Source: Gemmatimonadota bacterium
GTDB taxonomy: Bacteria > Gemmatimonadota > Gemmatimonadetes > Gemmatimonadales > GWC2-71-9
Reading direction: 5' to 3'
Assembly (NCBI GenBank): GCA_003221075.1
Contig: QHUF01000158.1
Span: 1 to 22,951, forward strand
Length of the DNA stretch: 22,951 bases
Part shown: positions 15,330-22,951 of the stretch, in pieces
Position numbering within the stretch: the stretch's first letter is position 1
Layout of the letters: every line of letters starts with the position of its first letter
Notes under the pieces: generated by a model
The model's input: only the letters and a program-made list of their open reading frames with translations
Databases searched by the model: none
Told to the model about the DNA's origin: nothing
Translations under genes and position numbers: made by a program

Positions 15330-17287
15330 CGGCCCTCGACCCCTTCGCCGAAGTACGGGCCGAATTCGTGGGCGGGCTCGCCCGCCGTATCGAGACGATG
15401 GAGGGGGCCCTGGCGGGACTGGCGGGCAGATTCGACGTCCAGACGGCTGAAACGCTGTACCGCGCCGCGCACTCGCTCAGCGGGACCGCCGCCAGCTTCG
15501 GGGCCGACGATCTGGCGGACGTGGCCGGCGACCTCGAGGAGCTGGCGCGCGGCTGGCTGCAGCGCGGCGACGCGCTGGCGGACGAGGTGCGGGCGGCGGG
15601 CGCCGCGCTCAAGGAGCTCGACGGTGCGGTGCGGGCGTACCGGGTGACGGCGGCGGCGGGGAGCGCGCGCTCGCCCGCGGCGCGGCTCGCCGTGGTGGGA
15701 GAGCTCACGTCGTTGATCAGCGCCGCCGTCGACATGCGTGAAATCTTTCGCGGCGCGATTGAGAAGGTGCAACGCGTACTCGACTTCCGGCGCGCGAGCG
15801 TCGTCCTGGTCGACGAGTCCGGGGCGCACTACTACATCCAAACGCTGTTCGACAAAGCGCGCGGGGGATTTGTGACCGGCGATGCCGCGTTCCCCATCGC
15901 GCAGGGACTCACGGGCGAGGCGATCCGCACCGGCCGGCCGTTGCGGGTGGACGCGCTGGCGGGCACCGAAGGCATTCTGCTGCAGGAGGGCCGGCGCATC
16001 TCCGCGATGATCGTGCCGCTGCACGTCGGCGACCGCGTGATCGGCGCGCTGAATTTTGGGCATGAAGAGGAGGGGCACTACAGCGAGGACGATCTCGACT
16101 GGGCCGTCGTGCTGGGCCGACAGATCGAGACCTCGCTCTATTACTCCACACTGCTCAACACGATCGCCCAGCAGCGGGAGGCCTTGGTGCGCGAGCACGC
16201 GAGTGTGCAGGGTCAGCGCAACCAGCTCGAAGCGCTGATCGACGCCAGCGACGCGGCGATCATGCTCGTCGGATCCGACCGGCGGATCGCCTACGCCAAC
16301 GCCGAGATGGCCCGGCTTGTCGGAATTCCGCAAGAGGCGATGGTGGGGGCGGGGGTCCAAACTGTCCACCGGTTTTTGCGCGGCTCGTTCGTGGATGCGG
16401 CCGCGCTCGTCAGCCAGGAGAACGTGCTGTCGCTCGACGCGTCGTTACGAGACCGGGTCGAGCTCACGTTCCCGCGGCAGGCGACCTACCAGCGCGTCGT
16501 CGCGCCGGCGCGCGACAGCAGCGGCTCACTGCTCGGACACATCGTGCTGTACCGCGATGTGACCCATGAGGTGGAAGTGGAGAAGGCCAAAACGGAGCTC
16601 GTGTCGATGGTGAGCCACGAGCTACGGACGCCGATGACGTCCGTCAAAACGTCGCTCGCGCTTCTGCTCGGGGGCGCGGGCGGGGCGCTCGAGCCCGCGG
16701 CGCACGAGCTGCTCGAAGTCGCCCTCCGAAACGCGGACCGGTTGATCCGTCTCGTGAATGACCTGCTCGATCTGTCGCGACTGGAAGCCGGGCGCATGGA
16801 ATTCCGGCTCGAGCAGGTCGCGTTGGAGGACGCCGTCGCCGCCAGCGTCGAGATGGTTGCGGCATTCGCCGAATCTCGGGGCGTGACGCTCCGGACAGAG
16901 CCACCCGCGGAGCCGCAGGTCGTGCGGGCCGAGCGCGATCGAGTCGTCCAGGTAATCGTGAACCTGTTGGCAAACGCAATCAAGTTTTCGCCCCAGGGCG
17001 GCCAGGTGGAAGTGCGGTGGTGGCCTGAGGACGGATTCGTCGTGACCGAGGTCCGTGATCGCGGGCCCGGGATCCCGCCCGATCAGCTGAAGCTCGTGTT
17101 CGATCCCTTCAAACAGCTCGACAGCTCCACGACGCGCGAGCACGGCGGCGCGGGGCTGGGGCTCACCATCGCGCAGCGGATTGCGCAGGCGCTGGGCGGC
17201 GACCTGAATGCCGAAAGTGACGTGGGCAAGGGATCTCGCTTCTTCGTCAAGCTGCCCGCGATACCGTCCACCGGCACCGCCGCATGA
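15326..17287 (+). CDS. Hpt-GAF-PAS hybrid-type sensor histidine kinase, cytoplasmic
   Basis: The 653-residue protein begins with an Hpt domain (about 1-105; His49 in AAHSLSGTAASFG), followed by a GAF domain (about 125-275, ending in RQIETSLYY), a short coiled linker, a PAS domain (about 297-415), HisKA with His431 in SHELRTPM, and HATPase_c with N-box NLLANAIKF (546-554), G1 DRGPGIP, F-box FDPFKQLD and G2 GGAGLGLTIA. No membrane segment is visible, so it senses an internal signal, possibly a GAF ligand. An Hpt domain on a kinase without its own receiver suggests a phosphorelay using the separate receiver just upstream. The ATG at 15326 overlaps that receiver's stop; longer frames run through it. 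The likely final target is the divergent sigma-54 activator. Confidence 0.9.
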   Translation: MTALDPFAEVRAEFVGGLARRIETMEGALAGLAGRFDVQTAETLYRAAHSLSGTAASFGADDLADVAGDLEELARGWLQRGDALADEVRAAGAALKELDGAVRAYRVTAAAGSARSPAARLAVVGELTSLISAAVDMREIFRGAIEKVQRVLDFRRASVVLVDESGAHYYIQTLFDKARGGFVTGDAAFPIAQGLTGEAIRTGRPLRVDALAGTEGILLQEGRRISAMIVPLHVGDRVIGALNFGHEEEGHYSEDDLDWAVVLGRQIETSLYYSTLLNTIAQQREALVREHASVQGQRNQLEALIDASDAAIMLVGSDRRIAYANAEMARLVGIPQEAMVGAGVQTVHRFLRGSFVDAAALVSQENVLSLDASLRDRVELTFPRQATYQRVVAPARDSSGSLLGHIVLYRDVTHEVEVEKAKTELVSMVSHELRTPMTSVKTSLALLLGGAGGALEPAAHELLEVALRNADRLIRLVNDLLDLSRLEAGRMEFRLEQVALEDAVAASVEMVAAFAESRGVTLRTEPPAEPQVVRAERDRVVQVIVNLLANAIKFSPQGGQVEVRWWPEDGFVVTEVRDRGPGIPPDQLKLVFDPFKQLDSSTTREHGGAGLGLTIAQRIAQALGGDLNAESDVGKGSRFFVKLPAIPSTGTAA

Positions 17288-17362
17288 ATAGGCCAGGGCG
17301 GCTGTCCGGCGCCGTCGTTTAGATCCTTTGCGGCGCCTCCCGTTCGCTCTATTTTCCGCGCC

Positions 17363-18547
17363 ATGACCAAAGGCACTATCGGCATCCTCACCGGCGGCGG
17401 CGATGTCCCCGGTCTCAATCCCGCCATCCGCGCCATCACGATTCGCGCCCTCCGCGACGGCTACAAAGTCGTTGGGATTCGCCACGGGTGGGGCGGACTG
17501 GTCGACTACTCACGCGAAAAGGGCGCGGACAACACCGAGCAGATTCTGCCGCTCACCGAAGCGATCGTGAACCGGGCGGGCCGCACGGGCGGCACGTTCC
17601 TCCACACCTCGCGCGTGCGGCCGAGTACGCTGCCCAAGGAACGCGTGCCGGCACATCTCAGCGGCTATACGGAAAAGTCGAACGACATCACCAAGGACGT
17701 CATCAAGAACCTCGAACACATCGGCGTCGATGTCCTGATTCCGATCGGCGGCGACGACACGCTCAGCTACGGCAAGCGACTGCACGATGAGGGATTGAAG
17801 GTCGTCGCGATCCCCAAGACGATGGACAACGACGTCTACGGCACCGATTACTGCATCGGGTTCAGCACCTGCGTGACGCGCACGATCGAGCTCACGCACC
17901 GGCTGCGCACGTCGGCGGGCTCGCACGAGCGGTTCCTCGTGATTGAAGTGTTCGGCCGTTACGCCGGATTCACGGCGCTGCTGCCCACGATGGCCGGTGC
18001 GGCGGACCGCTGCGTGATCCCCGAGTACCCCGTGGAAGTCGAGCACCTGGCCGAGCTGCTTGTGCAGGACAGCAACAAGAACCCGAGCCGCTATTCGGTG
18101 GTCTTGATCTCGGAAGGCGCGCGGCTCACCTCGCACGAGGGGATGAGCTTCGAGGGCGAAGAGACCGACATGTTCGGGCACCGCAAGCTCGGCGGCATCG
18201 GCGATCAGATCGGCGCGGCACTCAAGGAGTGCTCGACGAAATACAACAAGGGGCGGCGCGTCGACGTCGTGAACCAGCGGCTCGGCTATCTCGTCCGGTC
18301 GGGCGATCCCGACGCGCTCGACTCGATCGTGCCGATGGCGTTCGGTAACCTGGCGCTCGACCTCGTGGTGAAGAAACAGTACGGCCGGCTGGTCAGCATT
18401 CATAAGGGCTTCTACGACACCGTGCCGCTGTCGAGCGTGACGTCGGACAAGAAGGTCGTGGACGTGTCGAAGTACTACAACACGCAGCGCCTGCGGCCGA
18501 TTTACCAGTTCGACGGCGCACCGCTGTTCATCATGACGAGCGACTGA
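17363..18547 (+). CDS. pfp: PPi-dependent phosphofructokinase
   Basis: This 394-residue enzyme phosphorylates fructose 6-phosphate in glycolysis. Two residue signatures point to pyrophosphate instead of ATP as phosphoryl donor: GGDD at 129-132 (ATP enzymes have GGDG) and Lys152 in PKTMDND (ATP enzymes have PGTIDND). The N-terminal GILTGGGDVPGLNPAIRA loop and the VIEVFGRYAGFTAL segment are typical of the family. PPi enzymes also run in the gluconeogenic direction. No Shine-Dalgarno sequence is visible; a TATTTT at 17350-17355 eight bases ahead of the ATG could be a -10 element of a leaderless message. A peroxiredoxin gene follows after 24 bases and is probably cotranscribed. Confidence 0.93.
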   Translation: MTKGTIGILTGGGDVPGLNPAIRAITIRALRDGYKVVGIRHGWGGLVDYSREKGADNTEQILPLTEAIVNRAGRTGGTFLHTSRVRPSTLPKERVPAHLSGYTEKSNDITKDVIKNLEHIGVDVLIPIGGDDTLSYGKRLHDEGLKVVAIPKTMDNDVYGTDYCIGFSTCVTRTIELTHRLRTSAGSHERFLVIEVFGRYAGFTALLPTMAGAADRCVIPEYPVEVEHLAELLVQDSNKNPSRYSVVLISEGARLTSHEGMSFEGEETDMFGHRKLGGIGDQIGAALKECSTKYNKGRRVDVVNQRLGYLVRSGDPDALDSIVPMAFGNLALDLVVKKQYGRLVSIHKGFYDTVPLSSVTSDKKVVDVSKYYNTQRLRPIYQFDGAPLFIMTSD

Positions 18548-18571
18548 TCCATCAACTCCGCGAGGTACTCC

Positions 18572-19234
18572 ATGGCGCTCCAGCTCGGCGATATCGCTCC
18601 CGATTTCGAGGCTCAGACCACCGAAGGCCGCATGCGCTTCCACGAATGGATCGGTGATTCGTGGGCCGTGCTGTTCTCCCATCCCAAGGATTTCACGCCA
18701 GTCTGCACCACCGAGCTCGGGTACATGGCCAAGCTCAAGCCCGAATTCGACAAGCGGCGCACCAAAATCGTCGGCCTGAGCGTCGACCCGGTGGAGAATC
18801 ACGCCCGCTGGTCGAACGACATCAAGGAGACGCAAGGGCACGCGCCGAACTACCCGATGATCGGCGACACCGATCTCAAGGTCTCCAAGCTGTACGGGAT
18901 GTTGCCGGCCAGCCTCGAAGGCACTTGCGACGGCCGGACCGCGGCCGACAACCAGACGGTGCGCAACGTGTTCGTCATCGGACCCGACAAGAAGATCAAG
19001 CTCATTATCGTCTATCCCATGACGACGGGTCGCAACTTCGACGAAGTCCTGCGGGTGATCGACTCGCTGCAGCTGACGGCGAAACACAAGGTCTCGACGC
19101 CCGTCAACTGGAAGCAGGGCGACGACGTGATCATCGCGGGGTCGGTCTCTGACGACGACGCGAAGAAGGTCTACCCGAAGGGCTGGAAGGCTCCCAAGCC
19201 CTACCTGCGGATCGTCCCGCAGCCGAAGGGCTAG
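18572..19234 (+). CDS. 1-Cys (Prx6-type) peroxiredoxin
   Basis: The 220-residue protein reduces peroxides through Cys45 in FTPVCTTELG, with Thr42 and the later Arg completing the active site. Length and C-terminal extension (PVNWKQGDDVIIAGSVSDDD, YPKGWKAPKPYLRIV) place it in the Prx6/AhpC2 class, which usually uses a single active Cys. One further Cys is present (GTCDGR) but not at the position of a typical 2-Cys resolving residue. GAGG at about seven bases before the ATG supports the start. It follows pfp closely on the same strand. Its stop overlaps the convergent downstream gene's stop by four bases. Confidence 0.93.
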   Translation: MALQLGDIAPDFEAQTTEGRMRFHEWIGDSWAVLFSHPKDFTPVCTTELGYMAKLKPEFDKRRTKIVGLSVDPVENHARWSNDIKETQGHAPNYPMIGDTDLKVSKLYGMLPASLEGTCDGRTAADNQTVRNVFVIGPDKKIKLIIVYPMTTGRNFDEVLRVIDSLQLTAKHKVSTPVNWKQGDDVIIAGSVSDDDAKKVYPKGWKAPKPYLRIVPQPKG

Positions 19235-19869
19235 GGCTTCCGCGTCACGCGCAGATTCGAAAAAACGCCGGCCGAGCCGTCCCCGACCCACAGCCCAACC
19301 GATCCGCGGGGTCGGTCGCTCAATTCGTTCACCACGAGCGCCGGTTTCGCTGCGTCGTTGACGAACACGCTGATCTTGGGATGCGCGACGAGAACGCGCA
19401 CGTGAAACCACTGATCGCCGTCCGGCTCGGGAACGACGGGCGCTTCGTACTGGCCGGGATGCTCCGAGCGGAGCTTTTGCCACGGGAAACCGGGCTGCGA
19501 GACGTACTGCACCGCGTGACTATGGCGCGTTGAGTCCGCCGCCCGAAAATTGAACGGTCGGAAGTACACCGCCTCGTAGGTCTGCGCATCCGCCACGTGG
19601 AAGGCCACGCCCAGGAAACTGCCTTGCACCGGCTGAGTGCGGCCGAGCAGATCGACCTCGATGGTCCCATCTCCGAAGTCATAATCTTTCAGCCAGACGA
19701 GCCCCATGAGCGGGGCGACTTCGATCATTCTCAATGCGTGCTTGCCGTTGGTATCGACGACCGCCGTCGTGCGTCCTGCCACCTGCCAGCGCGGATCTTT
19801 GCCGACAGTCGTGACATCGAAAATCTCGGGAGCCTGGATGAGACACGCGAGCACCATTAGCGAAACCAT
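19231..19869 (-). CDS. Exported LamG/DUF1080-like (concanavalin-fold) protein
   Basis: This 212-residue protein begins with a short hydrophobic stretch (VSLMVLACLIQA) that may be a signal peptide. The rest looks like a concanavalin-A-type jelly roll of the LamG/DUF1080 kind: FGDGTIEVDLLGR, SFLGVAFHVADAQTYEAVYF, RPFNFRAAD, then WFHVRVLVAHPKISVFVND and GSVGLWVGDGSAGVFSNLRV. DUF1080 includes 3-keto-disaccharide hydrolases, but no catalytic residue can be assigned here, so a sugar-binding or sugar-cleaving role is only suggested. GGAGG about seven bases ahead supports the ATG at 19869. It is divergent from a Gfo/Idh/MocA oxidoreductase, a family also used in keto-sugar metabolism. Its TAG shares CTAG with the peroxiredoxin stop. 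Confidence 0.75.
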   Translation of the reverse strand: MVSLMVLACLIQAPEIFDVTTVGKDPRWQVAGRTTAVVDTNGKHALRMIEVAPLMGLVWLKDYDFGDGTIEVDLLGRTQPVQGSFLGVAFHVADAQTYEAVYFRPFNFRAADSTRHSHAVQYVSQPGFPWQKLRSEHPGQYEAPVVPEPDGDQWFHVRVLVAHPKISVFVNDAAKPALVVNELSDRPRGSVGLWVGDGSAGVFSNLRVTRKP

Positions 19870-19911
19870 GGCCTACCTCCCCTTTATTCCTGAGTCGTGC
19901 GAGAATCTCTC

Positions 19912-20937
19912 ATGCCAAACGTGGGCCTGGTGGGATTTGGTTTCGCCGGCAAGGTCTTTCACGCGCCCGTCATCCGCGCGGTCGACGGCCTGCGACTCAC
20001 GACGATCGTGCAGCGCCACGGGCCGCCGGACCCCAGGTATCCTGACGTCGAATTCGTACACAGCGTTGACGAGATGCTGACGCGCAAGATCGATCTCGTC
20101 GTCGTCGCCACCCCGAATACCTCACATCATCCGATCGCAAAGCAATGCTTGCTCGCGGGCCGTCACGTCGTCGTGGACAAGCCGTTCACGCCGACGCTCG
20201 CGGATGCCCTGGACCTGGTCCAGATCGCCAAACAACAGCGGCGCATCGTTACGGTGTACCAGGATCGCCGCTACACCGGGGATTTCGCGACGGTGCAGCA
20301 GGTCGTCTCGGAGGGTACGCTCGGACGAGTCGTGCTCTTCGAGTCGCACTTCGACCGGTTCCGGCCGGAGCGGAAGCCCAACGCCTGGCGCGAAGAAACC
20401 CTGCCGGGATCCGGCGTCTGGTTCGATATTGGTCCGCACCTGTTCGATCAGGCGCTGCTGTTGTTCGGAGCTCCCGATGCGATTGGCGCGGATATTCGTA
20501 TCGAACGTCCGGACGTCGTGGTGGACGACGCGTTCGACGTCACGCTCTACTATCGGCATGCACGGGCCGTGTTGCGCGCGTCGATGCTGGCAGCGCCGGT
20601 GGGCCCGACCTGGATCGTGCATGGCATGAAGGGCTCTTTCATTAAATACGGCATGGACCCGCAGGAAGCCGCCCTGAAGGAAGGACGTACGCCGGACGAG
20701 CCGGATTGGGATTCCGAATTGCCGGAGCTGTACGGCAAGCTCATCACGCCTGACGCAACGCGAACAGTGCCGACGCTGCGGTCGAGTTTCGCGCGGTATT
20801 ATGAGAACGTTCGGGACGCGATGCTCGGCACCGCCGAGCTCGCTGTCACGCCGGAGTGGTCGCTCGACGTCATGCGCGGATTGCAATTGGCCGTCGAGAG
20901 CAATCGCACGCGTCGCGTCTTACCATGGAACCCATGA
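19912..20937 (+). CDS. Gfo/Idh/MocA family NAD(P)-dependent oxidoreductase
   Basis: This 341-residue protein has the family's two domains. The N-terminal Rossmann fold shows GFGFAGK at 8-14 and ends with VVVDKPF (DKP with Lys90, a variant of EKP). The C-terminal domain has the conserved GSGVWFDIGPHLFDQ with Asp172 and His176. It resembles the YhhX-type branch. Substrates are usually sugars or inositols; the exact one cannot be read from sequence. The ATG at 19912 directly begins the Rossmann strand; an in-frame GTG at 19897 is less likely. The stop overlaps the next ATG by four bases (ATGA). Confidence 0.9.
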   Translation: MPNVGLVGFGFAGKVFHAPVIRAVDGLRLTTIVQRHGPPDPRYPDVEFVHSVDEMLTRKIDLVVVATPNTSHHPIAKQCLLAGRHVVVDKPFTPTLADALDLVQIAKQQRRIVTVYQDRRYTGDFATVQQVVSEGTLGRVVLFESHFDRFRPERKPNAWREETLPGSGVWFDIGPHLFDQALLLFGAPDAIGADIRIERPDVVVDDAFDVTLYYRHARAVLRASMLAAPVGPTWIVHGMKGSFIKYGMDPQEAALKEGRTPDEPDWDSELPELYGKLITPDATRTVPTLRSSFARYYENVRDAMLGTAELAVTPEWSLDVMRGLQLAVESNRTRRVLPWNP

Positions 20938-21413
20938 AAAAACCGTGGTCCTATGTTTTCCTCGGTGGTCTGGTCGCCGGCACCTTCGACATCACCTACG
21001 CGTGCATTTTCTGGTTCCTGAAGCGCGGCGTTGCCCCCACTCGCGTCCTTCAGTCCGTCGCTTCCGGCCTGCTCGACGGCGCCAGTTTCACCGGGGGAGC
21101 GCGCACTGCACTCCTCGGCCTCGCACTCCACTACTTCATCGCCACGTCGATGGCGGTGACGTATTACCTGTTCGCGCGGCGTTGGTCGGAGCTGTGGCAA
21201 CAACCGTGGGTGTATGGTCCCCCGTACGGTGTGCTGCTCTACGGGATCATGAACTACATCGTCGTCCCCCTCTCGGCCGCGAATCCGGGCTCCAGGGATC
21301 TCGTGTGGGTCGCGCTGAGTATCGCCCTGCACGCCTTCCTGATCGGCACTCCGTGCGCACTCTTTGCGCGGCGCGCGATGCTCGCGGGCGGTCCCGCAAC
21401 GTCAAACGTCTAG
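20934..21413 (+). CDS. Small four-helix membrane protein of unknown function
   Basis: The 159-residue protein has about four hydrophobic helices: WSYVFLGGLVAGTFDITYAC, ARTALLGLALHYFIATSMAV, VYGPPYGVLLYGIMNYIVVP and LVWVALSIALHAFLIGTPCA. It is an inner-membrane protein; I recognise it only as a conserved hypothetical type. ATG 20934 overlaps the oxidoreductase stop by ATGA; another ATG lies in frame at 20925. The longer frame from 20856 lies inside the oxidoreductase gene and is unlikely. The kinase gene follows after 26 bases. Confidence 0.75.
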   Translation: MKKPWSYVFLGGLVAGTFDITYACIFWFLKRGVAPTRVLQSVASGLLDGASFTGGARTALLGLALHYFIATSMAVTYYLFARRWSELWQQPWVYGPPYGVLLYGIMNYIVVPLSAANPGSRDLVWVALSIALHAFLIGTPCALFARRAMLAGGPATSNV

Positions 21414-21439
21414 CGGTTAGTGTATCTTGTGCGGCTGGA

Positions 21440-21619
21440 ATGACCTCTAAAACACCTTCCTCCTGCCAGCGCTGCGGTGTGAGCATCGGCCCGGGGGCGT
21501 CGTTCTGTCCGCGCTGCGGCACGGGCATCCCCGTGACTCCGGCGCGCGACCATGGGACAGTACGAGATCCTGCTCGAGATTGGGCGGGGGGGGATGGCGA
21601 CGGTCTACCTCGCCCATGA
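21440..21619 (+). CDS. Zinc-ribbon N-terminus of a Ser/Thr kinase, out of frame with the kinase
   Basis: From ATG 21440 the frame encodes SCQRCGVSIGPGASFCPRCG, a compact zinc ribbon with two CxxC pairs, then GIPVTP. Beyond that, the translation is a shadow of the kinase frame and stops at 21619. Zinc ribbons of this type are commonly fused through a short linker to the Ser/Thr kinase that follows, so this is probably its first exon-like segment separated by a frame break near 21534-21552. A genuine separate 59-residue protein is the less likely reading. Confidence 0.5.
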   Translation: MTSKTPSSCQRCGVSIGPGASFCPRCGTGIPVTPARDHGTVRDPARDWAGGDGDGLPRP

Positions 21620-22951
21620 CCTGGCGCTCGACCGCAAGGTCGCCATCAAGGTGCTCGCGCCCGCATTGCTGCTCATGGGGGAGGGCATGGTCGAGCGCTT
21701 CAAACGCGAGGCTCGTACCGCCGCCGCGCTCAGCCATCCGCACATCATCCCGATCTACGCGGTCCGAGACAGCGAGCACGTGCTCTACTTCGTAATGAAG
21801 CACGTGCAGGGACGATCGGTCGACCACGTCATTCGTGACGTCGGTCCGCTGCCGATCGCGATGACTCAGGCCATCCTCGCACAGGTGGGCGACGCACTCG
21901 GTTACGCGCACCGCCATGGCGTGATCCACCGCGACATCAAGTCGGCGAACATCATGCTGGATGAAGAAGGATGGGCCGTCGTCACTGACTTCGGCATCGC
22001 GAAGGTGGTCCAGGCGCAGGGGCTCACGATGACCGGTGTGACCGTGGGAACACCGACATACATGAGCCCCGAGCAGTGCGCCACTGAAGAGGTCACCGGC
22101 GCGTCGGACCAGTACTCGCTCGGCGTAGTGGCGTACGAGATGTTGACGGGGACGCTGCCGTTTCAAGACGACTCGATCATGTCCGTCATGTACGCGCACT
22201 TCAACCAGCCGCCGCGTCCCGTCACGGAGCTGCGCCCCGACTGCCCCCCGAATCTCGCGGACGCGGTCATGCGCATGCTGGAGAAGGAACCGGCACGGCG
22301 CTGGCCCAACATGGACGACGTCGTCGCGGTCTGCGGCCGGCCGTCGCTGCGGCACGACGATCCGATCCGGCGCGAGATGATTACACTCGCGCAGAGCGGC
22401 GTCCGACACGCCGGCCCGAAGACGCCGACCAGCCCGATCGCGTTGTCGCGCGTGCGGACACGTCCATCCATCCGCCGCGGGCGGCGCTGGATCTGGCCGA
22501 GCGTCGCCGTGGGCATTGCCGTACTCGGCTTTGCGCTGTGGCGCGTGGCACCGTGGCGTCCGGTCGGTTCGGTCGCTGCTCCGCCGCCGGCAGTTGTGCG
22601 AGACTCCGTGCCTGTTGCCGCGGCGCGTCCCGACTCCTTTCGCCAGGTGGCGGCTCCTCCCCCGCAGCCGCGTCAGCTGCCCGCGCCACGCCGAAACGCC
22701 GTCGGGCAACGGGACGACAGCCTGATTGGTGTGCTGCGCGCGGGCGCCCTGAAGTCGGAACAGCGCGCGGCGTTGGCGGGTGCTTCGGCGGCCGATTTGA
22801 GCGGGGGTCATGCGGCGTTTGCGAGTGCCGACTCTCTGGCGTCGGCGCGGCGCGTCTCGGAGGCGATGATGCAGTTCGCCACGGCCGCTTCGCTCTGGAC
22901 GGACGCCGAGCGGACCGCGCGGTCGCGTGGCGCGCGTGACACCGAGCCGCG
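21552..22951 (+). CDS. Hanks-type Ser/Thr protein kinase, membrane-anchored (3' partial)
   Basis: The frame is open from just after a TGA at 21534 to the window end, about 466 residues from ATG 21552. The kinase domain (about 4-265) has the glycine loop EIGRGGMATVYLA, Lys33 in VAIKVL, Glu53 in FKREAR, the HRDIKSAN catalytic loop (Asp128), DFG at 146-148 and MSPEQ. It should be active. One membrane helix lies at about 313-331 (IWPSVAVGIAVLGFALW), followed by a Pro/Ala-rich outer segment that continues past the window. The ATG has no Shine-Dalgarno sequence, and the frame reads upstream as LRRATMGQYEIL, the usual lead-in of such kinases, so the true start is probably the zinc ribbon at 21440 with a frame break between. 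Confidence 0.85.
   Translation, partial: MGQYEILLEIGRGGMATVYLAHDLALDRKVAIKVLAPALLLMGEGMVERFKREARTAAALSHPHIIPIYAVRDSEHVLYFVMKHVQGRSVDHVIRDVGPLPIAMTQAILAQVGDALGYAHRHGVIHRDIKSANIMLDEEGWAVVTDFGIAKVVQAQGLTMTGVTVGTPTYMSPEQCATEEVTGASDQYSLGVVAYEMLTGTLPFQDDSIMSVMYAHFNQPPRPVTELRPDCPPNLADAVMRMLEKEPARRWPNMDDVVAVCGRPSLRHDDPIRREMITLAQSGVRHAGPKTPTSPIALSRVRTRPSIRRGRRWIWPSVAVGIAVLGFALWRVAPWRPVGSVAAPPPAVVRDSVPVAAARPDSFRQVAAPPPQPRQLPAPRRNAVGQRDDSLIGVLRAGALKSEQRAALAGASAADLSGGHAAFASADSLASARRVSEAMMQFATAASLWTDAERTARSRGARDTEP

Noticed and set aside
18340..18352. GGTAACC inside pfp
   Set aside because: It is a lone half-site within coding sequence, without a paired arm or promoter.
17510..19483. A 657-codon minus-strand open frame opposite pfp and the peroxiredoxin
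   Set aside because: Both opposing genes have intact active-site motifs; this frame is an artefact of codon bias.
1..22951. Insertion sequences, phage genes, CRISPR arrays, tRNA or rRNA genes
   Set aside because: I looked for transposase or integrase motifs, regularly spaced repeats and tRNA-like cloverleaf sequences and found none I could support.

Overview
The window is high-GC bacterial chromosome, gene-dense on both strands, with no tRNA, rRNA, CRISPR array, insertion sequence or phage gene that I could recognise. The gene content and protein style (S10 carboxypeptidase, PPi-type phosphofructokinase, YVTN propeller, Ser/Thr kinase with an N-terminal zinc ribbon, abundant DUF11 surface proteins) suggest a Gram-negative member of the Gemmatimonadota or a close neighbour. 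The phylum is an inference; the Gram-negative envelope is supported by a long outer-membrane beta-barrel ending in Phe.

Layout. 1-1895 (+): the C-terminal end of a YVTN/YncE-like propeller, then an exported S10 serine carboxypeptidase. 1897-3707 (-): dinB (DNA polymerase IV) followed by a YceI protein, overlapping by ATGA. 3766-11437 (-): a four-gene surface operon, in transcription order a 64-aa MJ0042-like zinc ribbon, a 170-aa DUF11 protein, a 407-aa DUF11 protein and a 1901-aa protein combining DUF11, SdrD-B, Ig-like domains and a beta-barrel. 11592-13471 (-): a PATR (autotransporter-associated repeat) protein with a DUF11 tail, split into two frames. 13602-14978 (-): an NtrC-family sigma-54 response regulator. 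15040-17287 (+, divergent): a broken single-domain receiver and an Hpt-GAF-PAS histidine kinase. 17363-19234 (+): PPi-dependent phosphofructokinase and a 1-Cys peroxiredoxin. 19231-19869 (-): an exported LamG/DUF1080-like protein. 19912-22951 (+): a Gfo/Idh/MocA oxidoreductase, a four-helix membrane protein and a Ser/Thr kinase that runs off the window.

The most interesting part is 9484-17287. A phosphorelay (kinase, receiver, sigma-54 activator) sits beside two transcription units for secreted DUF11/PATR proteins. Each unit is preceded by the palindrome GTTACC-N4-GGTAAC, and 89-90 bp downstream of each palindrome lies a sigma-54-like -24/-12 element in the right orientation. I read this as a self-contained regulon: the sigma-54 activator binds the palindromes as enhancers and switches on a surface-protein assembly locus. 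This is inferred from sequence alone.

Three genes (PATR protein, receiver, zinc-ribbon kinase) each lose their frame at a point where a short conserved stretch appears to be missing. These may be real small deletions or assembly errors, and should be checked before function is assigned to those genes. No stretch over 300 bases lacks a gene.
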